Source of the DNA: Littorina saxatilis
Taxonomy: Eukaryota; Mollusca; Gastropoda; Littorinimorpha; Littorinidae
Direction of reading: 5' to 3'
Length of the DNA: 64,000 nucleotides
NCBI RefSeq assembly: GCF_037325665.1
Contig: NC_090246.1
Location: 35,534,732 to 35,598,731 of the forward strand
Part shown: piece after piece, positions 54,401-64,000 of the stretch
Layout: the number at the start of each line of letters is the position of its first letter
Position numbering within the stretch: the stretch's first letter is position 1
The notes under the pieces: model-generated
Databases searched by the model: none
What the model was told of the DNA's origin: nothing
Seen by the model: the letters and a program-made list of their open reading frames with translations, nothing else
Made by a program: the position numbers and the translations under genes

Positions 54401-57400
54401 CAATGCATCATCAATTCAGATTTTACAAATATTTACCATATCAGGTACAAATCAATCATGAATCCACCAGAAGAACCAAACCCCATTTCCTAGCAATGGG
54501 ATAAAACAGTAATGAAATGAAACAATTAACAAGAATCTTTACCTCTGTGAAGCAAACCCCATTTCCTAGCAATGGGATAAAACAGTAATGAAATGAAACA
54601 ATTAACAAGAATCTTTACCTCTGTGAAGCAAACCCCATTTCCTAGCAATGGGATAAAACAGTAATGAAATGAAACAATTAACAAGAATCTTTACCTCTGT
54701 GAAGCAAACCCCATTTCCTAGCAATGGGATAAAACAGTAATGAAATGAAACAATTAACAAGAATCTTTACCTCTGTGAAGCAAACCCCATTTCCTAGCAA
54801 TGGGATAAAACAGTAATGAAATGAAACAATTAACAAGAATCTTTACCTCTGTGAATCAAATTCCACATAGTAACTAATAAAAATATTGCAGAAGAAAGTT
54901 TCTCCTTGAATTTAAAACCGAAATTGTTGCAGAAATGAAGAAAAAAAGAAGAAGGCTTCCACTATATTGCGGTCTTTGGGGTCTGAAGAATGAGACCGTG
55001 ATATATGCGTTTCTAACTAACTGACTGAGTGATTGTGTAATTCTATTCAGATACGCCTGTTACTGCTTATAGGCCTTATCCAGTATCATTACCTTTGATA
55101 AAGATTACACTCCACCGGGGCAGTGTTATGACAGTAGGAGTACAGCGTCAACCCAAAACACAGCAATGATATGAAAATGGACGGCACAAAGCGCATCAAA
55201 AACTGCATCAGGAACTGAACCACCATCTGCAATGTAACAGACAAAACAGACATTTTCATTCCTATGCCAAGCTTTCATTCCTATGCCAAGCTTTCATTCC
55301 TATGCCAAGCTTTCACGACTAGCAGAGTATAAACCAGTAACACATTTTAGTAAGACTTTGATCTAACACAGGAAACTACTGAATGATTTTTTTTTATCTC
55401 TTCAGTTTATTTCGACAGGTACATATTGAATGAAAGCGACCAAGGAACACAATTATTGCGAAATCTATTCATTGTAGCATCTAGTTGCCAACTTGTGATG
55501 ACACCCAATGCATTTGTGAACGTTGCAAACAAAAAAGTAAAGCGGTACACTGCCTACGTACGACACCTACAGTTGCGAGCAATCTGAGCCGACTGTGAAA
55601 AAGTGGCCCCTCAGAGCCGGAACACTAAACCGCCTCAGAGCTCTTTACGCATGGAACGTCTCCCACACCGTGATCACACTCAGTCCTGCAGAAAACAGAA
55701 GCCTTACACTCACCTGTCGATTGACATGCTCCTTGTTTTTGTTGGTGATGGTGGCCATGATTTTGGGATCGACGGGATTACCCATCAGCCCCGCTGCCAG
55801 CAGCGGGAGGGCCACCAGGAGGAACCAAAGGAGATGCGGGGGAGGGAGGGGAGGGGGCAAGAGGAAGGAGAGTGACAGGATGAAGGACAGAACGATGCAG
55901 AGCTGACAACAAAGCAGAAGGTAGAAGCAGTTTCGTAGAGACACTGTGTGATGCCTGGCCTGCAAGAGAAAAGAGTGCCTTGAAGAATATTTGTACATAA
56001 AACTGATTGAAAAATTGTTTGCTACACTTTCTCGCAGGGCACTCAAACACACACACGCATATATACATACATACAGACAGACAGACACTGAACATATTCT
56101 GATTCAAAAAGAACTAGCCAATATTTTATACATTCCCTGAACATCTGATGACAAAGTTACTTGCCCACTGCTAAAAATGTAGCAAACCACACACAGTATA
56201 CCAACCAAGTTATAAGTTTCCTATTCCCTATTTGCTGAGCATGTAGCAAATGACTATCACCACATACATGTTGTACTACAACATTACCAGTCTACACCTG
56301 GCTAATTCCTTACACCCACCCACCTCTCTCAAAGTGACAAAATTTCCCTCTTAAGCCTTGTGTGGGATTTGTCGTTATGCTGAATGAATCTCAAAAAGTT
56401 CACTCTTCTTCAAGACATTTCCACAGGGCTAATTCTGGCGATAGCCCAAAAGCATAGGTGAAACCTAGGAAAATCAAATTGACTGAAATTTTTTTGAGGC
56501 ATTATACATTGTGATTTTGTGGCCTTTCCTGGCAAAAAAATACACTATCATGCAGGTCAAAAATATACCTTCAGATTCTAATGATATGGTAAAAAGGGTA
56601 AACAAAATCAAAACAATTCACAGAAGTATAATCATTTTTGTGTGTATCCTTTCTCACTTGCATCTTCCAACACAACGACACAATTGATAACAATTAACAT
56701 TGACAACAGCCATACTACATGAAATAGAAACTGAACAACTGAACAACTGAAATAAAAGTTCGAAATATTTAATTATAAGAAGCAAACATTGCCAGACAGG
56801 CATTGAAATAAATGATGAAACAGAATGTCACACATGCAAACAGCATGATGTAGCACTGCACAAAGTAGCAACTAAGCAGTAGCATCTCTTATACGGTGGA
56901 ACCCCTCTCTAAGGACTACCCCCCTCTCTAAGGACTACCCCGCCACAACGACCCTTTTTTTTTTAACCGATGTGTTTCCTTATATAGTTGTCACCAGTGT
57001 AGCGACCACCCCGCTCTAACGTCTAAGGACCGACCTAACAGCTTGTGTAACGACTTTGTCAGACAAAGCCAAGACGCATCACTGACAAACCGGTTATAAC
57101 CAGTTATAACCGTCTCGCATAAGCAAAGCCACTAAACCGCTGAGAGGTGTGATGGTTGGGTGGGCTGAGTAAACATCACAAACCAATCATCGAGATCAAA
57201 GGCAGGTCCATTGACATTGTGATAGCTGGGTGGCCTTGTTAAAAGACACTGACCTTCTTCCCAGGGGTCATTGACCCAGTTTTAGCTACGAGAGGTGGTT
57301 CCCCTTTCATATCTGAGAGAGGAAACACTTCCTGCACCCGGGTCAGTGACCGAGTTTAACCTATGGGGAGTTTAACCTATGGCACGGTCTCTTTGATGTC

Positions 57401-58736
57401 TTAAGAGGAAACTTGGCCAGGGTACTGAGATCTGAGGGTACATGTAGTACATGCACCAAAACTGGTGGACACCATCGACAATGTCAAACATGAAATCGAA
57501 GCAGTTTGCTTGAGGAAACGGTCGTCAGCAACTCAAACTTCTCTGTTTTCTTTTTTTAAGAAAATCTGAGGTGACTTTCTTTGTGGCCCCCTGACCCCGC
57601 CCCCTCCCTCTGTAAGGACCCCCCTCCATAAGGACCGATTTTTGTCAACATTTTCAAGGTCGCTAGAGAGGGGTTCCACTGTAGTGCAAAGTTCTCAAGG
57701 AAAAGCACTTGAGTTTCAAGCACCAAACTTATCACACACAGTTTTAGTTTCATGAACTCCAACCAGTCCCATCGCCATTTGTTGGCTAGACCAGCATCAA
57801 TAAGATCTGTCCGTGCGTTTTCCGTCAAAATCGGCATCTTTGTCGCAGAAATCGTGTCACCACTTCGTAATGCCTGCCAAAACGCGAGAGAACTTTTTTT
57901 TTTATCGTGATGCAGAGCGAATCCGAAAGCAAAGAAACCTCACCTACGGGGTTTACCGCGAGCACGGGCAAAAGCGCTTCCGTTTCCAAGCAAACTGCAA
58001 CCGGTTCACTATAGCAGTTCGAAAACGCGTTCCGCAAGTAGTTTCAGGGTTTTTTTTCTTAATTTTTTTTCTTTTTTTTCAAAATTGCGGATTGACGGAA
58101 TTTCCGTCAGACTTATTTTCAGATTGACAGATTTTAGTCAATTGACGGGCTAGTTTCACCCATGCAAAAGTCTGATACATTACTTCTTATCCTGGAGATA
58201 GGCCAAAATAATAATAATAATAATAATAAATAACTTTTCTATAGAGCGAGTCCCATCAATTGGCTCCAGGCGCTTTACAATTTTATTACCAAAAGGCAGA
58301 CACATTACCTCAGCAATAAGCTGCAGAATGGAGACATTGTCTTCTCGCTGGAATGCCAGTGAACACGGCATAGCAATGAGGCGCGAGGCAAGCTCTGTTG
58401 GTGAAGGGCTCTCATTGTTCCACTGGTCGGCCACTGCTGCTTTGCACGCACACAGCTGAGTGTATAGGGGCTCTACTGCAATGCTAAAAAGACAGATAAG
58501 TCTTTGTAAAAATGCCCACACCAATGCCTCCTGGGAAACGCATAGGAGACACCAGGATAGTGTGCGAGAAGCAAAGAGTTACAACAACGAGAGAGAGAGA
58601 CAGCATGCATTTATATTGTAAGTAGTTAGCACGCTGGCTTGCTTAATTTTTGTTGATGATTGCTGACTGTGTGCTTGTTCCTGTCGCTATGTTGGGTTAG
58701 TTTGCTTTTATTTTCAAATGTCATGATTTGTATATC

Positions 58737-58803
<67 letters not shown>

Positions 58804-61572
58804 CGAGTGTGTTTATTGGACTTGTAAAGTGCTTGGAGCTGTAAATCGAGACTTGCGCTATAGAAAAGAGATTTATTATTATTATTATTATTATTATCAT
58901 TAAAGAACCAACCTGCAGTCAGCCTGCAGAAAGACAGGGGTGTTGGCAATGTTGAGAGAGCTTCCCACACACAGCACCACCTCTCCATTCTCCTGCAGGA
59001 TCTTCATCATCTCCTGCGTGGCTGGTATGAAGAATTAAATTAAATTAGCCAACTCTAACGACATACACGGGTACTCTTCAACAAAACATTCAACATGCTT
59101 AGGCTAGTATAGGAAACACAAACTGTTACACGACACTTGAGATTGACAAAGTTCTCAAATGTCGTATAGTTGTGTTCTTTTATTCTACGTGGCCCGTCTT
59201 CACAGCAGCAGACAAAAACTCGTCAAATTGAGTTCGAGGATTTATTTAGCATTCCATACATACAACTGCACATCGTAGCAGAACTCAAAGTAGAAACTTT
59301 TTAACATACAAATCGCGCTGGCCTATATAGTAAATACTCAATCTCGAGAATATTCCAGACCGAACATGATACAACTAAAATTAGATGAACTGTCCATGGA
59401 CTAGAATAGTGACATTCTCTGTGACGTACATCAAAATCCGAGCGAACGACTCAAAACAACGTGGTAAACAACTTGTTTTGACAGGACTAGAAAGTTCACC
59501 TGCATTCTCGTCCAAACATAAATATTGTGTTTACAAAATATAATATCGGTACTTTCCCACAAAGTACAAATAAGTCAACTACATGCAACACACAAAACTG
59601 GACCAAAGTCCAGCAACGGCAGCGTTTCCTAACACAAACACACTCAGGTTTACAATTTAATTAACCTTCTTTTAAAACAACTATGAATTTTTTGTCCGGC
59701 TAAAAGTGGTGTTGCTCAATAAGACCGAGTAAAGAATATAGGAAATTCAAATGTTGAGTCAAGATCTGGATTTTCTTTTCCCCAGTTCTACACAGGCAAT
59801 GGTGCAATGGTCTCTATAGACAGCCTCACCAAAAGTTTGCTACAAACCAATATATGCCTTCGAAACCTAAGGAGTTCAACGTATTCCAGACTAACATATG
59901 ATAATAATGTCAATGATTTCTTGTTGGAATTTAGGATAACATAAGATTCCCTGTCCCCAATTAGCTGAACTCACCTGGTGTGGTGCAGTCAGTGAAGAGG
60001 TTGACCAGCAAAGGGACGTTGTCCACTTTTTCCAGGTGTGGGCGAATTTGATTGATGCCTCGAGGCAGCTGGGCCTGATTGACAGAACACTTCACAGTAT
60101 ATGCAGTTATTCGTAGAACTACAATTTTCCTCCATGTTTGGACCCACACTATTTTACACTTACTGTGGAAAATTTGACAAAAAACACAGAATAGGATAAG
60201 CCGCATTATTCTTCATTCAAACCAATCATAGATTAACCAACCATCCAAACAATACAACAGTACATGTCATGTGAGGCCCCTCCAATTAAAATAAGAACTC
60301 TTAATGCACAACAACTCCTGTTATCAAGTCATCTGCAAACTTTAACTAAAGCATTCCCCTCAAGAAGGGACACCTGCAATAAAAAGATGTACTTCTTGCT
60401 AGTCCTATAGGTGTCCTCATATGACAAGTACACTGTGTTTTGAGAGACACAACCGCCCAGTGCTTACCCTGTTATCCAGCGCTCCTGTCAGACTGTCGTC
60501 AGTGTACTCAGTGACGTAGCTGGACGTGTAGCGGCTGTCAGACTGGTGGTCAAGCTCTCCCTCACTGGACGACGAACAGACAGAACTCGCCGAGGAACAC
60601 AGCAACCTGCTTGTCTCCCCTGGCTCTTCTTCTCCCTCCTCGTCCCCCTCCACCCCGGACCTGTCCGATCGCGAATGACTCGTTGACTTGCTTTTCGATG
60701 TGGATCCTGCCGATCGGTCGCTAAGTCGCCTCCCCCTTGGTGAAACTCGGTCCACTGCAGCATCCACCTTTTCATCGCCATGCAGCTCTTCCCGCGTTTG
60801 TACAGTAAACTTGACCTGCTGAACTTCAACGGCAACGACACAGGGGGCGCTCAAGCTCCGCGACGCCATCGCATCGTCAAAGACTCTGGGTTCTGAGATT
60901 CCCAGAATGTCAAGGTGTTCCTGTGAGGAACTTTCGGCAGAGCGTCGTCCCTGTACGACAGAGCCGGGTCCAGAGCCTGGTCCGTCGGCGAGGGAGGTGT
61001 CGTCGTTAAGGAGCGAGATGTGGCAGTTCCAGCCTGCCTCCAGCCCCATCTTTTCTGAGAACACCTGAATACGGAATTGCACATACATTTAAACACAAAT
61101 AAACAAAAATTCATCTGTAAATAGAGACTGCAAACGGAGCATAAGATCAAGCTGTTTTAAGCCTGCTTGAGCTCAATTTCTGTGTTTATATAAGGCTTGT
61201 ATCATGAGCACAGCAACTAAAGATGGAAGAAGCAATAATCTAAGCAGGGATGTAGTTTGGCGTCAGCACTCAGGAAAATGCTGAAACTTCTCTCAAATTG
61301 GCAAAAACTTTGCCATTATTTTGGTAGATGTACAGATCTTCATCCAAAGCGGGGGAAAAGCTGACACCAAGGTGAACTTCCAAAAATTCCAAAAGCATTT
61401 TGGCCATTTTGGCATATTTGTGAAGAAACTGAATTCTAGCAACATCCCTGCTAAGACACAAAACAAAAGAACAACAAGAAATACCCACCCTACTCCTGAG
61501 TTCATTTTCTTTGGAGAAATGGACAAATCTGATGCAAGCAGACTCCAGCTTCTCAATTAGCTGTGCAAAGTC
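51485..61572 (-). CDS. TMEM94: TMEM94, last eleven coding exons
   Basis: TMEM94 is an ER membrane protein built like a P-type ATPase and reported as an ER magnesium transporter (ERMA). Exons on the minus strand: 61489-61572, 60468-61064, 59975-60074, 58913-59021, 58309-58483, 55714-55959, 55093-55226, 54290-54390, 53482-53575, 52130-52297, 51485-51557. All are GT-AG with consistent phases, giving 626 residues and the stop; human TMEM94 has about 1356, so the N-terminal half lies right of the window. Recalled human counterparts match along the length: CIRFVHFSKENEL, EKMGLEAGWNCHISL, QLPRGINQIRPHLE, DNVPLLVNLFTDCT, MMKILQENGEVVLCVGSS, AVEPLY, MPCSLAFQREDNVSILQLI, GNPVDPKIM, and the C-terminus TKLGMNSPF. 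About six membrane segments lie in the last six exons. The 199-residue exon at 60468-61064 is Ser- and acid-rich in its second half, probably disordered. Confidence 0.97.
51558..52129. other. Last TMEM94 intron
   Basis: Holds a tandem AGAAAAACNGAGNCAAAGAAAAACTGAGCC-like duplication at about 52027-52115, next to the donor at 52129. Nothing else is seen. Confidence 0.5.
52661..53206 (+). repeat. SINE family D (tRNA-Leu/Ser-like head, ATTG tail)
   Basis: The head GGGTGGCCGAGTGGTAACGC is present twice in tandem before the B box GAGTTCGACCCTGGG. The body has CGTTAAAGATCCCACGA and GTGTGACTTGGAATAATAGG; the 3' ATAAATCCCTGCG module occurs twice, and the end is (ATTG)n. It is antisense in a TMEM94 intron. 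Confidence 0.88.
53802..54104. mobile_element. ~300-bp TIR element with AATAGGTCTGTTTACGGTAAC ends
   Basis: Left: AGGCCCCCCAAAAAAATAGG then TCTGTTTACGGTAAC. The right end is its inverse, GTTACCGTAAACAGACC then TATTTTTTTTTTGGCC. Sub-terminal TAGGGTCGG motifs lie on both sides. A TA lies at each border. No coding. In a TMEM94 intron. Confidence 0.8.
54481..54859. repeat. 76-bp minisatellite, about five copies
   Basis: The unit start CCCCATTTCCTAGCAATGGG occurs at 54481, 54557, 54633, 54709 and 54785, exactly 76 bp apart and nearly identical. Part of the unit (AATGGGATAAAACAGTAATG) resembles the 3' tail of SINE family C. Confidence 0.92.
55257..55313. repeat. 19-bp triplet repeat
   Basis: ATTCCTATGCCAAGCTTTC three times in a row next to a TMEM94 exon. 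Confidence 0.9.
55960..56893. other. TMEM94 intron, left part, no element recognised
   Basis: AT-rich intron with a short CATACATACAGACAGACAGA run near 56064. Nothing else supported. Confidence 0.45.
56894..57681. mobile_element. 788-bp TIR element with CGGTGGAACCCC ends
   Basis: TA|CGGTGGAACCCCTCTCTAAGG at the left and GCTAGAGAGGGGTTCCACTG|TA at the right. About 150 bp of its interior matches, inverted, the interior of the element at 44604-45202. Also in the TMEM94 intron. Confidence 0.82.
57682..58308. other. TMEM94 intron, right part
   Basis: A short ATTGACGGAATTTCCGTCAG palindrome lies near 58091, and an (ATA)n tract at 58208-58228. No exon is seen. Confidence 0.45.
58738..58801. repeat. 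(GT)n microsatellite
   Basis: A pure dinucleotide tract of about 62 bp, followed at 58875 by (TTA)n. Confidence 0.95.
59160..59634 (-). mobile_element. Candidate solo LTR
   Basis: On the minus strand it starts TGTTAGGAAACG and ends ACTATACGACA. Four bases, CAAA, are repeated directly at both borders (59156-59159 and 59635-59638). In between, in LTR order, are a TATATAG box (about 59322) and an AATAAA (about 59241). No internal region is attached. It lies in a TMEM94 intron. Confidence 0.55.
60075..60467. other. TMEM94 intron, no element recognised
   Basis: Ordinary AT-rich intron between the exons at 59975-60074 and 60468-61064, with normal splice sites. Confidence 0.6.
61065..61488. other. 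TMEM94 intron, no element recognised
   Basis: Intron between the 60468-61064 and 61489-61572 exons. Open frames here are chance. Confidence 0.6.
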
Positions 61573-61662
61573 CTGAAAAAAATAACATGTACCGATAAAT
61601 AACAATAACAGACTGACACCTTATAGGTAGAGTTTTGCAAGAAAATCAAAAATTTTAGTATT

Positions 61663-61956
61663 AAATTTTCATTTGATTAATATACTTACCCAACTCACAT
61701 ATAGCAATTAACCCTAGTTCAGTGCGGGTAACGCTGTACGCGTCTATAAAAAAGAGTGACCATGACCCGTCAAGAGGTCAAGGCCAGACCGAGATCGAGG
61801 CTGCCTTCCGTATGCGTGTGCATACACCGCCATTTGTATTCATTCTAACCGAAGCCCAACTCACTTCTTTTTTAGATAGATATAACCCCAATAGCGGGGA
61901 GGCGGGAGGGAATAAACGATGTGAGTTGGGTAAGTATATTAATCAAATGAAAATTT
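61663..61956. repeat. DIRS terminal inverted repeat pair
   Basis: Arms at 61663-61700 and 61919-61956, each reading AAATTTTCATTTGATTAATA onward or its inverse, match without error over 38 bp, with about 220 bp between. Confidence 0.85.
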
Positions 61957-62159
61957 ATTACAAACATTTTTGATTAAATTACATATCTTATCCCAACTCA
62001 CATATAGCAGATTGCTACTATAGGCGGAGGGAACTCACCATATCAAGAATAGAGAACTTGTCCTGCCGCTACCAAAGCTGGAAGAGCAGAACTGCCATCC
62101 TGTCGCGTTACAGCGACATCTCTAAGATAATAGTTGATGAAAATGTCCTCTGAGCGCCA

Positions 62160-62702
62160 TTAAGCTGACTCCAGGACCTCTGAGAGGCGCCTGGAACGGA
62201 GGACTGCTAGCGAAGAGGCCCAGGCTCTAGCCTCATGGGCTCTGGACGCAGTATGAGGTAGGACTGCCCGCTTGTCGCCTGACTGGCCTTGCCACCAGAT
62301 GTAGGCCTGCCTAATCAGTGTGGCCACCCATTTAGCCAAGGTGACTCGAGAAATATCTTTACCCCGAGCAGTGTTGAGGGAGATAAATAGCAGTTTTTGA
62401 CTTTCCGAGCGAATAGGCAAGGTCTGGGCCAGGTAGCTGCTGAGGGCCCTAACCGGACAGTGACATAAGTCAGGGTCTCCAGGAGCAAGTACGTTGCTCT
62501 AGGGGGGGATGCGGATAAGAGGGGATGTTTGACCAAGCTTCTGGTTCTTAGCAAGAAAATCTGGTCTAAATTTGAGAGAAATAGAGCCATCTTTTTCGAA
62601 CGAAATATCCCTAGAAAGACCAGACAGCGCGTGTACCTCACTACCACGTCTAGAGGTAGCAAGCAAAACAAGAAACAGAGTCTTACGCGTCAAATTAGTC
62701 AA
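62160..62702 (-). other. DIRS tyrosine recombinase region (broken)
   Basis: Peptides of a phage-integrase-like recombinase are visible on the minus strand: TSRRGSEVHAL with the first catalytic-type Arg, and SRAHEARAWASS with the His-x-x-Arg pair. They lie in more than one frame, so it is treated as a fossil. Confidence 0.75.
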
Positions 62703-62754
62703 ACTGGCCGCCAGGCAGATACTTGGCTGAAAGCAGGATACGATGAGTGCTGCA

Positions 62755-64000
62755 TCATATCAGTATGCGACACGCACTGTCTGACAGTGTCTGAGACCGG
62801 GTCCCACCCTGTCGGTTGATGTAAGCCGTTACAGTCATGTTGTCTGTATGAAGCCGCACATGACTGTCTGTCAGCAGAGGCAGAAACACCTGAAGGCCAA
62901 GAGCTACAGCCTCTAGCTCCAGTGCGTTTATGTGCCAAGAGCCCTGCCTGGCATCCCAGAGACCTGACGCCGTCTGGTCGGCCAGATGTGCTCCCCAACC
63001 TGTCCGGGAGGCATCTGTGAACAGATCCTTCTCCGGGGAAGGGGGAGCAATGGGTACTCCCTGCGATACCCAGGGAAGAAGCCACACCCTCGTGGTATGA
63101 TCGAACCAGCTCCCCAACTCGACCTGGGCGTTCCAGCCCTGAGTCGCTTGGTTCCAAACAGCCTGTAGAGCTGCCTGAAAAGGCCTTTTGTGAACTCTGC
63201 CAAGAGGAACCAACAGGTCCATGGATTCCATCTGACCCAGCAGCGAGGATAATTCCCGAGCCGTGGATTGATTCTTTCCGTAAAGAGAGCGAATCAGAGC
63301 CTGCAACTTGTCCACTCTTTTCTGCGAAGGGCGGACTGACCAGTCTAGAGTATTGAACTCCATCCCCAGATACGTGAAACACTGGGACGGTTCCAGTTCT
63401 GACTTCAGCAGATTCACTGTGAAGCCGAGTTGAAGAGACTGCCTGAGAACCAACTGCGTATGTGTTCTGCACAGGTCCTGGTCCTGGTGCAGAATCAGCC
63501 AGTTGTCGAGATAGGCCCTCAAGCGTACCCCTTCTTGCCTCACCAGGGCACAGAGTTGACGAATGATCATGGTGAAGATCCAAGGAGAAAGAGAGAGACC
63601 AAACGGAAGAGCCTGGAATTGGAAAATTCTGACTCCCCATCGGAAGCGAAGCCATCTCCTGTCCGCTGCATGCATGAGGACATGAAAATAAGCATCTGTC
63701 AAATCGACAGAAGTGGCCCAGTCTCCTGGTCGAAGAGCCTCCCTTACAGAGGCCGGGGTCTCCATTGTGAATTTCACCACCCGAAGGTATCTGTTCAGAG
63801 CTGACAGATCGAGTACCGGTCGCCATGCCCCCGAGGCCTTGGGAACCACAAACAGGCGGCCATAGAAGCCCAGAGACCCCGGATCGTGGACCTCCTCGAT
63901 CGCATCCTTCAAAAGAAGGGAGGCCGCCTCTCCCTGAACGGCAGACTTGGCCTCCCGGTCTCTGGGGCACTTGAAAGGCGGAGGTATCCTGGCCAGAGGA
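62755..64000 (-). CDS. DIRS reverse transcriptase and RNase H region
   Basis: A minus-strand frame of at least 385 residues from 63912, open further to the window edge. It shows RT blocks of the DIRS kind (LFVVPKASGAWRPVLDLSALN; SVDLTDAYFHVLM; QALPFGLSLSPWIFT; RAYLDNWLIL; TYLGMEF) and then RNase H (LFTDASRTGWGAHL, HINALELEAV, HTDNMTV). DIRS elements use a tyrosine recombinase instead of an integrase, which fits the region downstream. Age cannot be judged from one copy. Confidence 0.88.
   Translation of the reverse strand, partial: PLARIPPPFKCPRDREAKSAVQGEAASLLLKDAIEEVHDPGSLGFYGRLFVVPKASGAWRPVLDLSALNRYLRVVKFTMETPASVREALRPGDWATSVDLTDAYFHVLMHAADRRWLRFRWGVRIFQFQALPFGLSLSPWIFTMIIRQLCALVRQEGVRLRAYLDNWLILHQDQDLCRTHTQLVLRQSLQLGFTVNLLKSELEPSQCFTYLGMEFNTLDWSVRPSQKRVDKLQALIRSLYGKNQSTARELSSLLGQMESMDLLVPLGRVHKRPFQAALQAVWNQATQGWNAQVELGSWFDHTTRVWLLPWVSQGVPIAPPSPEKDLFTDASRTGWGAHLADQTASGLWDARQGSWHINALELEAVALGLQVFLPLLTDSHVRLHTDNMTVTAYINRQGGTRSQTLSDSACRILI

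Larger units (their letters stand above)
61650..64000 (-). mobile_element. DIRS-like tyrosine-recombinase retroelement (3' part)
   Basis: On the minus strand a reverse transcriptase/RNase H region is followed by a tyrosine-recombinase region and then terminal repeats. A perfect 38-bp inverted repeat (61663-61700 and 61919-61956) and a direct repeat (CCCAACTCACATATAGCA at 61689 and 61992) fit the complex termini of DIRS elements. The element runs off the right edge. The RT region is open; the recombinase region looks broken in about two or three places. It sits in the TMEM94 intron upstream of the 61489-61572 exon. Confidence 0.85.

Noticed and set aside
55595-55906. Frames antisense to TMEM94 exons
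   Set aside because: Shadows of the real minus-strand exon at 55714-55959.
62699-63970. A 423-codon minus-strand frame overlapping the DIRS RT
   Set aside because: Composition rich in Ser, Gly and Pro without domains, while the alternative frame over the same DNA shows clear RT and RNase H motifs.

Overview
The window looks like nuclear DNA of a lophotrochozoan, most likely a marine gastropod mollusc. The support is spliced genes with GT-AG introns, two innexin genes of protostome type, and dense interspersed repeats: tRNA-derived SINEs, TIR elements, a Jockey/CR1-like LINE, Ty3/gypsy-like and DIRS-like elements, and long CA, CT and GA tracts. The species cannot be fixed from sequence alone. 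There are no bacterial-style operons.

Layout. (1) 1-4.3 kb, minus strand: the 5' end of an innexin gene, with a short start exon at 4219-4287 and an N-terminal coding exon at 1039-1347; the rest lies left of the window. Its intron holds a TIR element and a 39-bp minisatellite. (2) 5.35-12.96 kb: a Ty3/gypsy-like LTR element that looks whole and young. (3) 15.6-19 kb, plus strand: a second innexin with a complete coding region and a start codon split by an intron, followed by a long AT-rich 3' flank. The two innexins are head to head. (4) 26.9-34.3 kb: a palindrome-rich repeat, an apparently intact Tc1-type transposon (27850-29371) and a LINE with one frameshift. (5) 34.9-41.9 kb, plus strand: a complete seven-exon renalase gene with SINEs and TIR elements in its introns. 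(6) 42.8-45.2 kb: a cluster of small TIR elements, one nested in another. (7) 47.3-48.6 kb: a decayed FEN/XPG-like gene with a cysteine-rich tail. (8) 51.5-61.6 kb, minus strand: the last eleven coding exons of TMEM94 (ER P-type-ATPase-like protein), reconstructed through to its conserved C-terminus. (9) 61.66 kb to the right edge: a DIRS-like tyrosine-recombinase retroelement in the next TMEM94 intron.

The host genes are unrelated: gap-junction subunits (innexins), a flavin oxidase (renalase) and an ER membrane transporter-like protein (TMEM94). I found no convincing undescribed multi-gene system. The points most worth checking are the split innexin start codon, repeats carrying perfect DR1-type nuclear-receptor motifs beside an innexin 5' exon, an intact-looking Tc1 element, the FEN/XPG-like fossil, TIR elements with different ends that share one core, and a minisatellite apparently born from a SINE tail.
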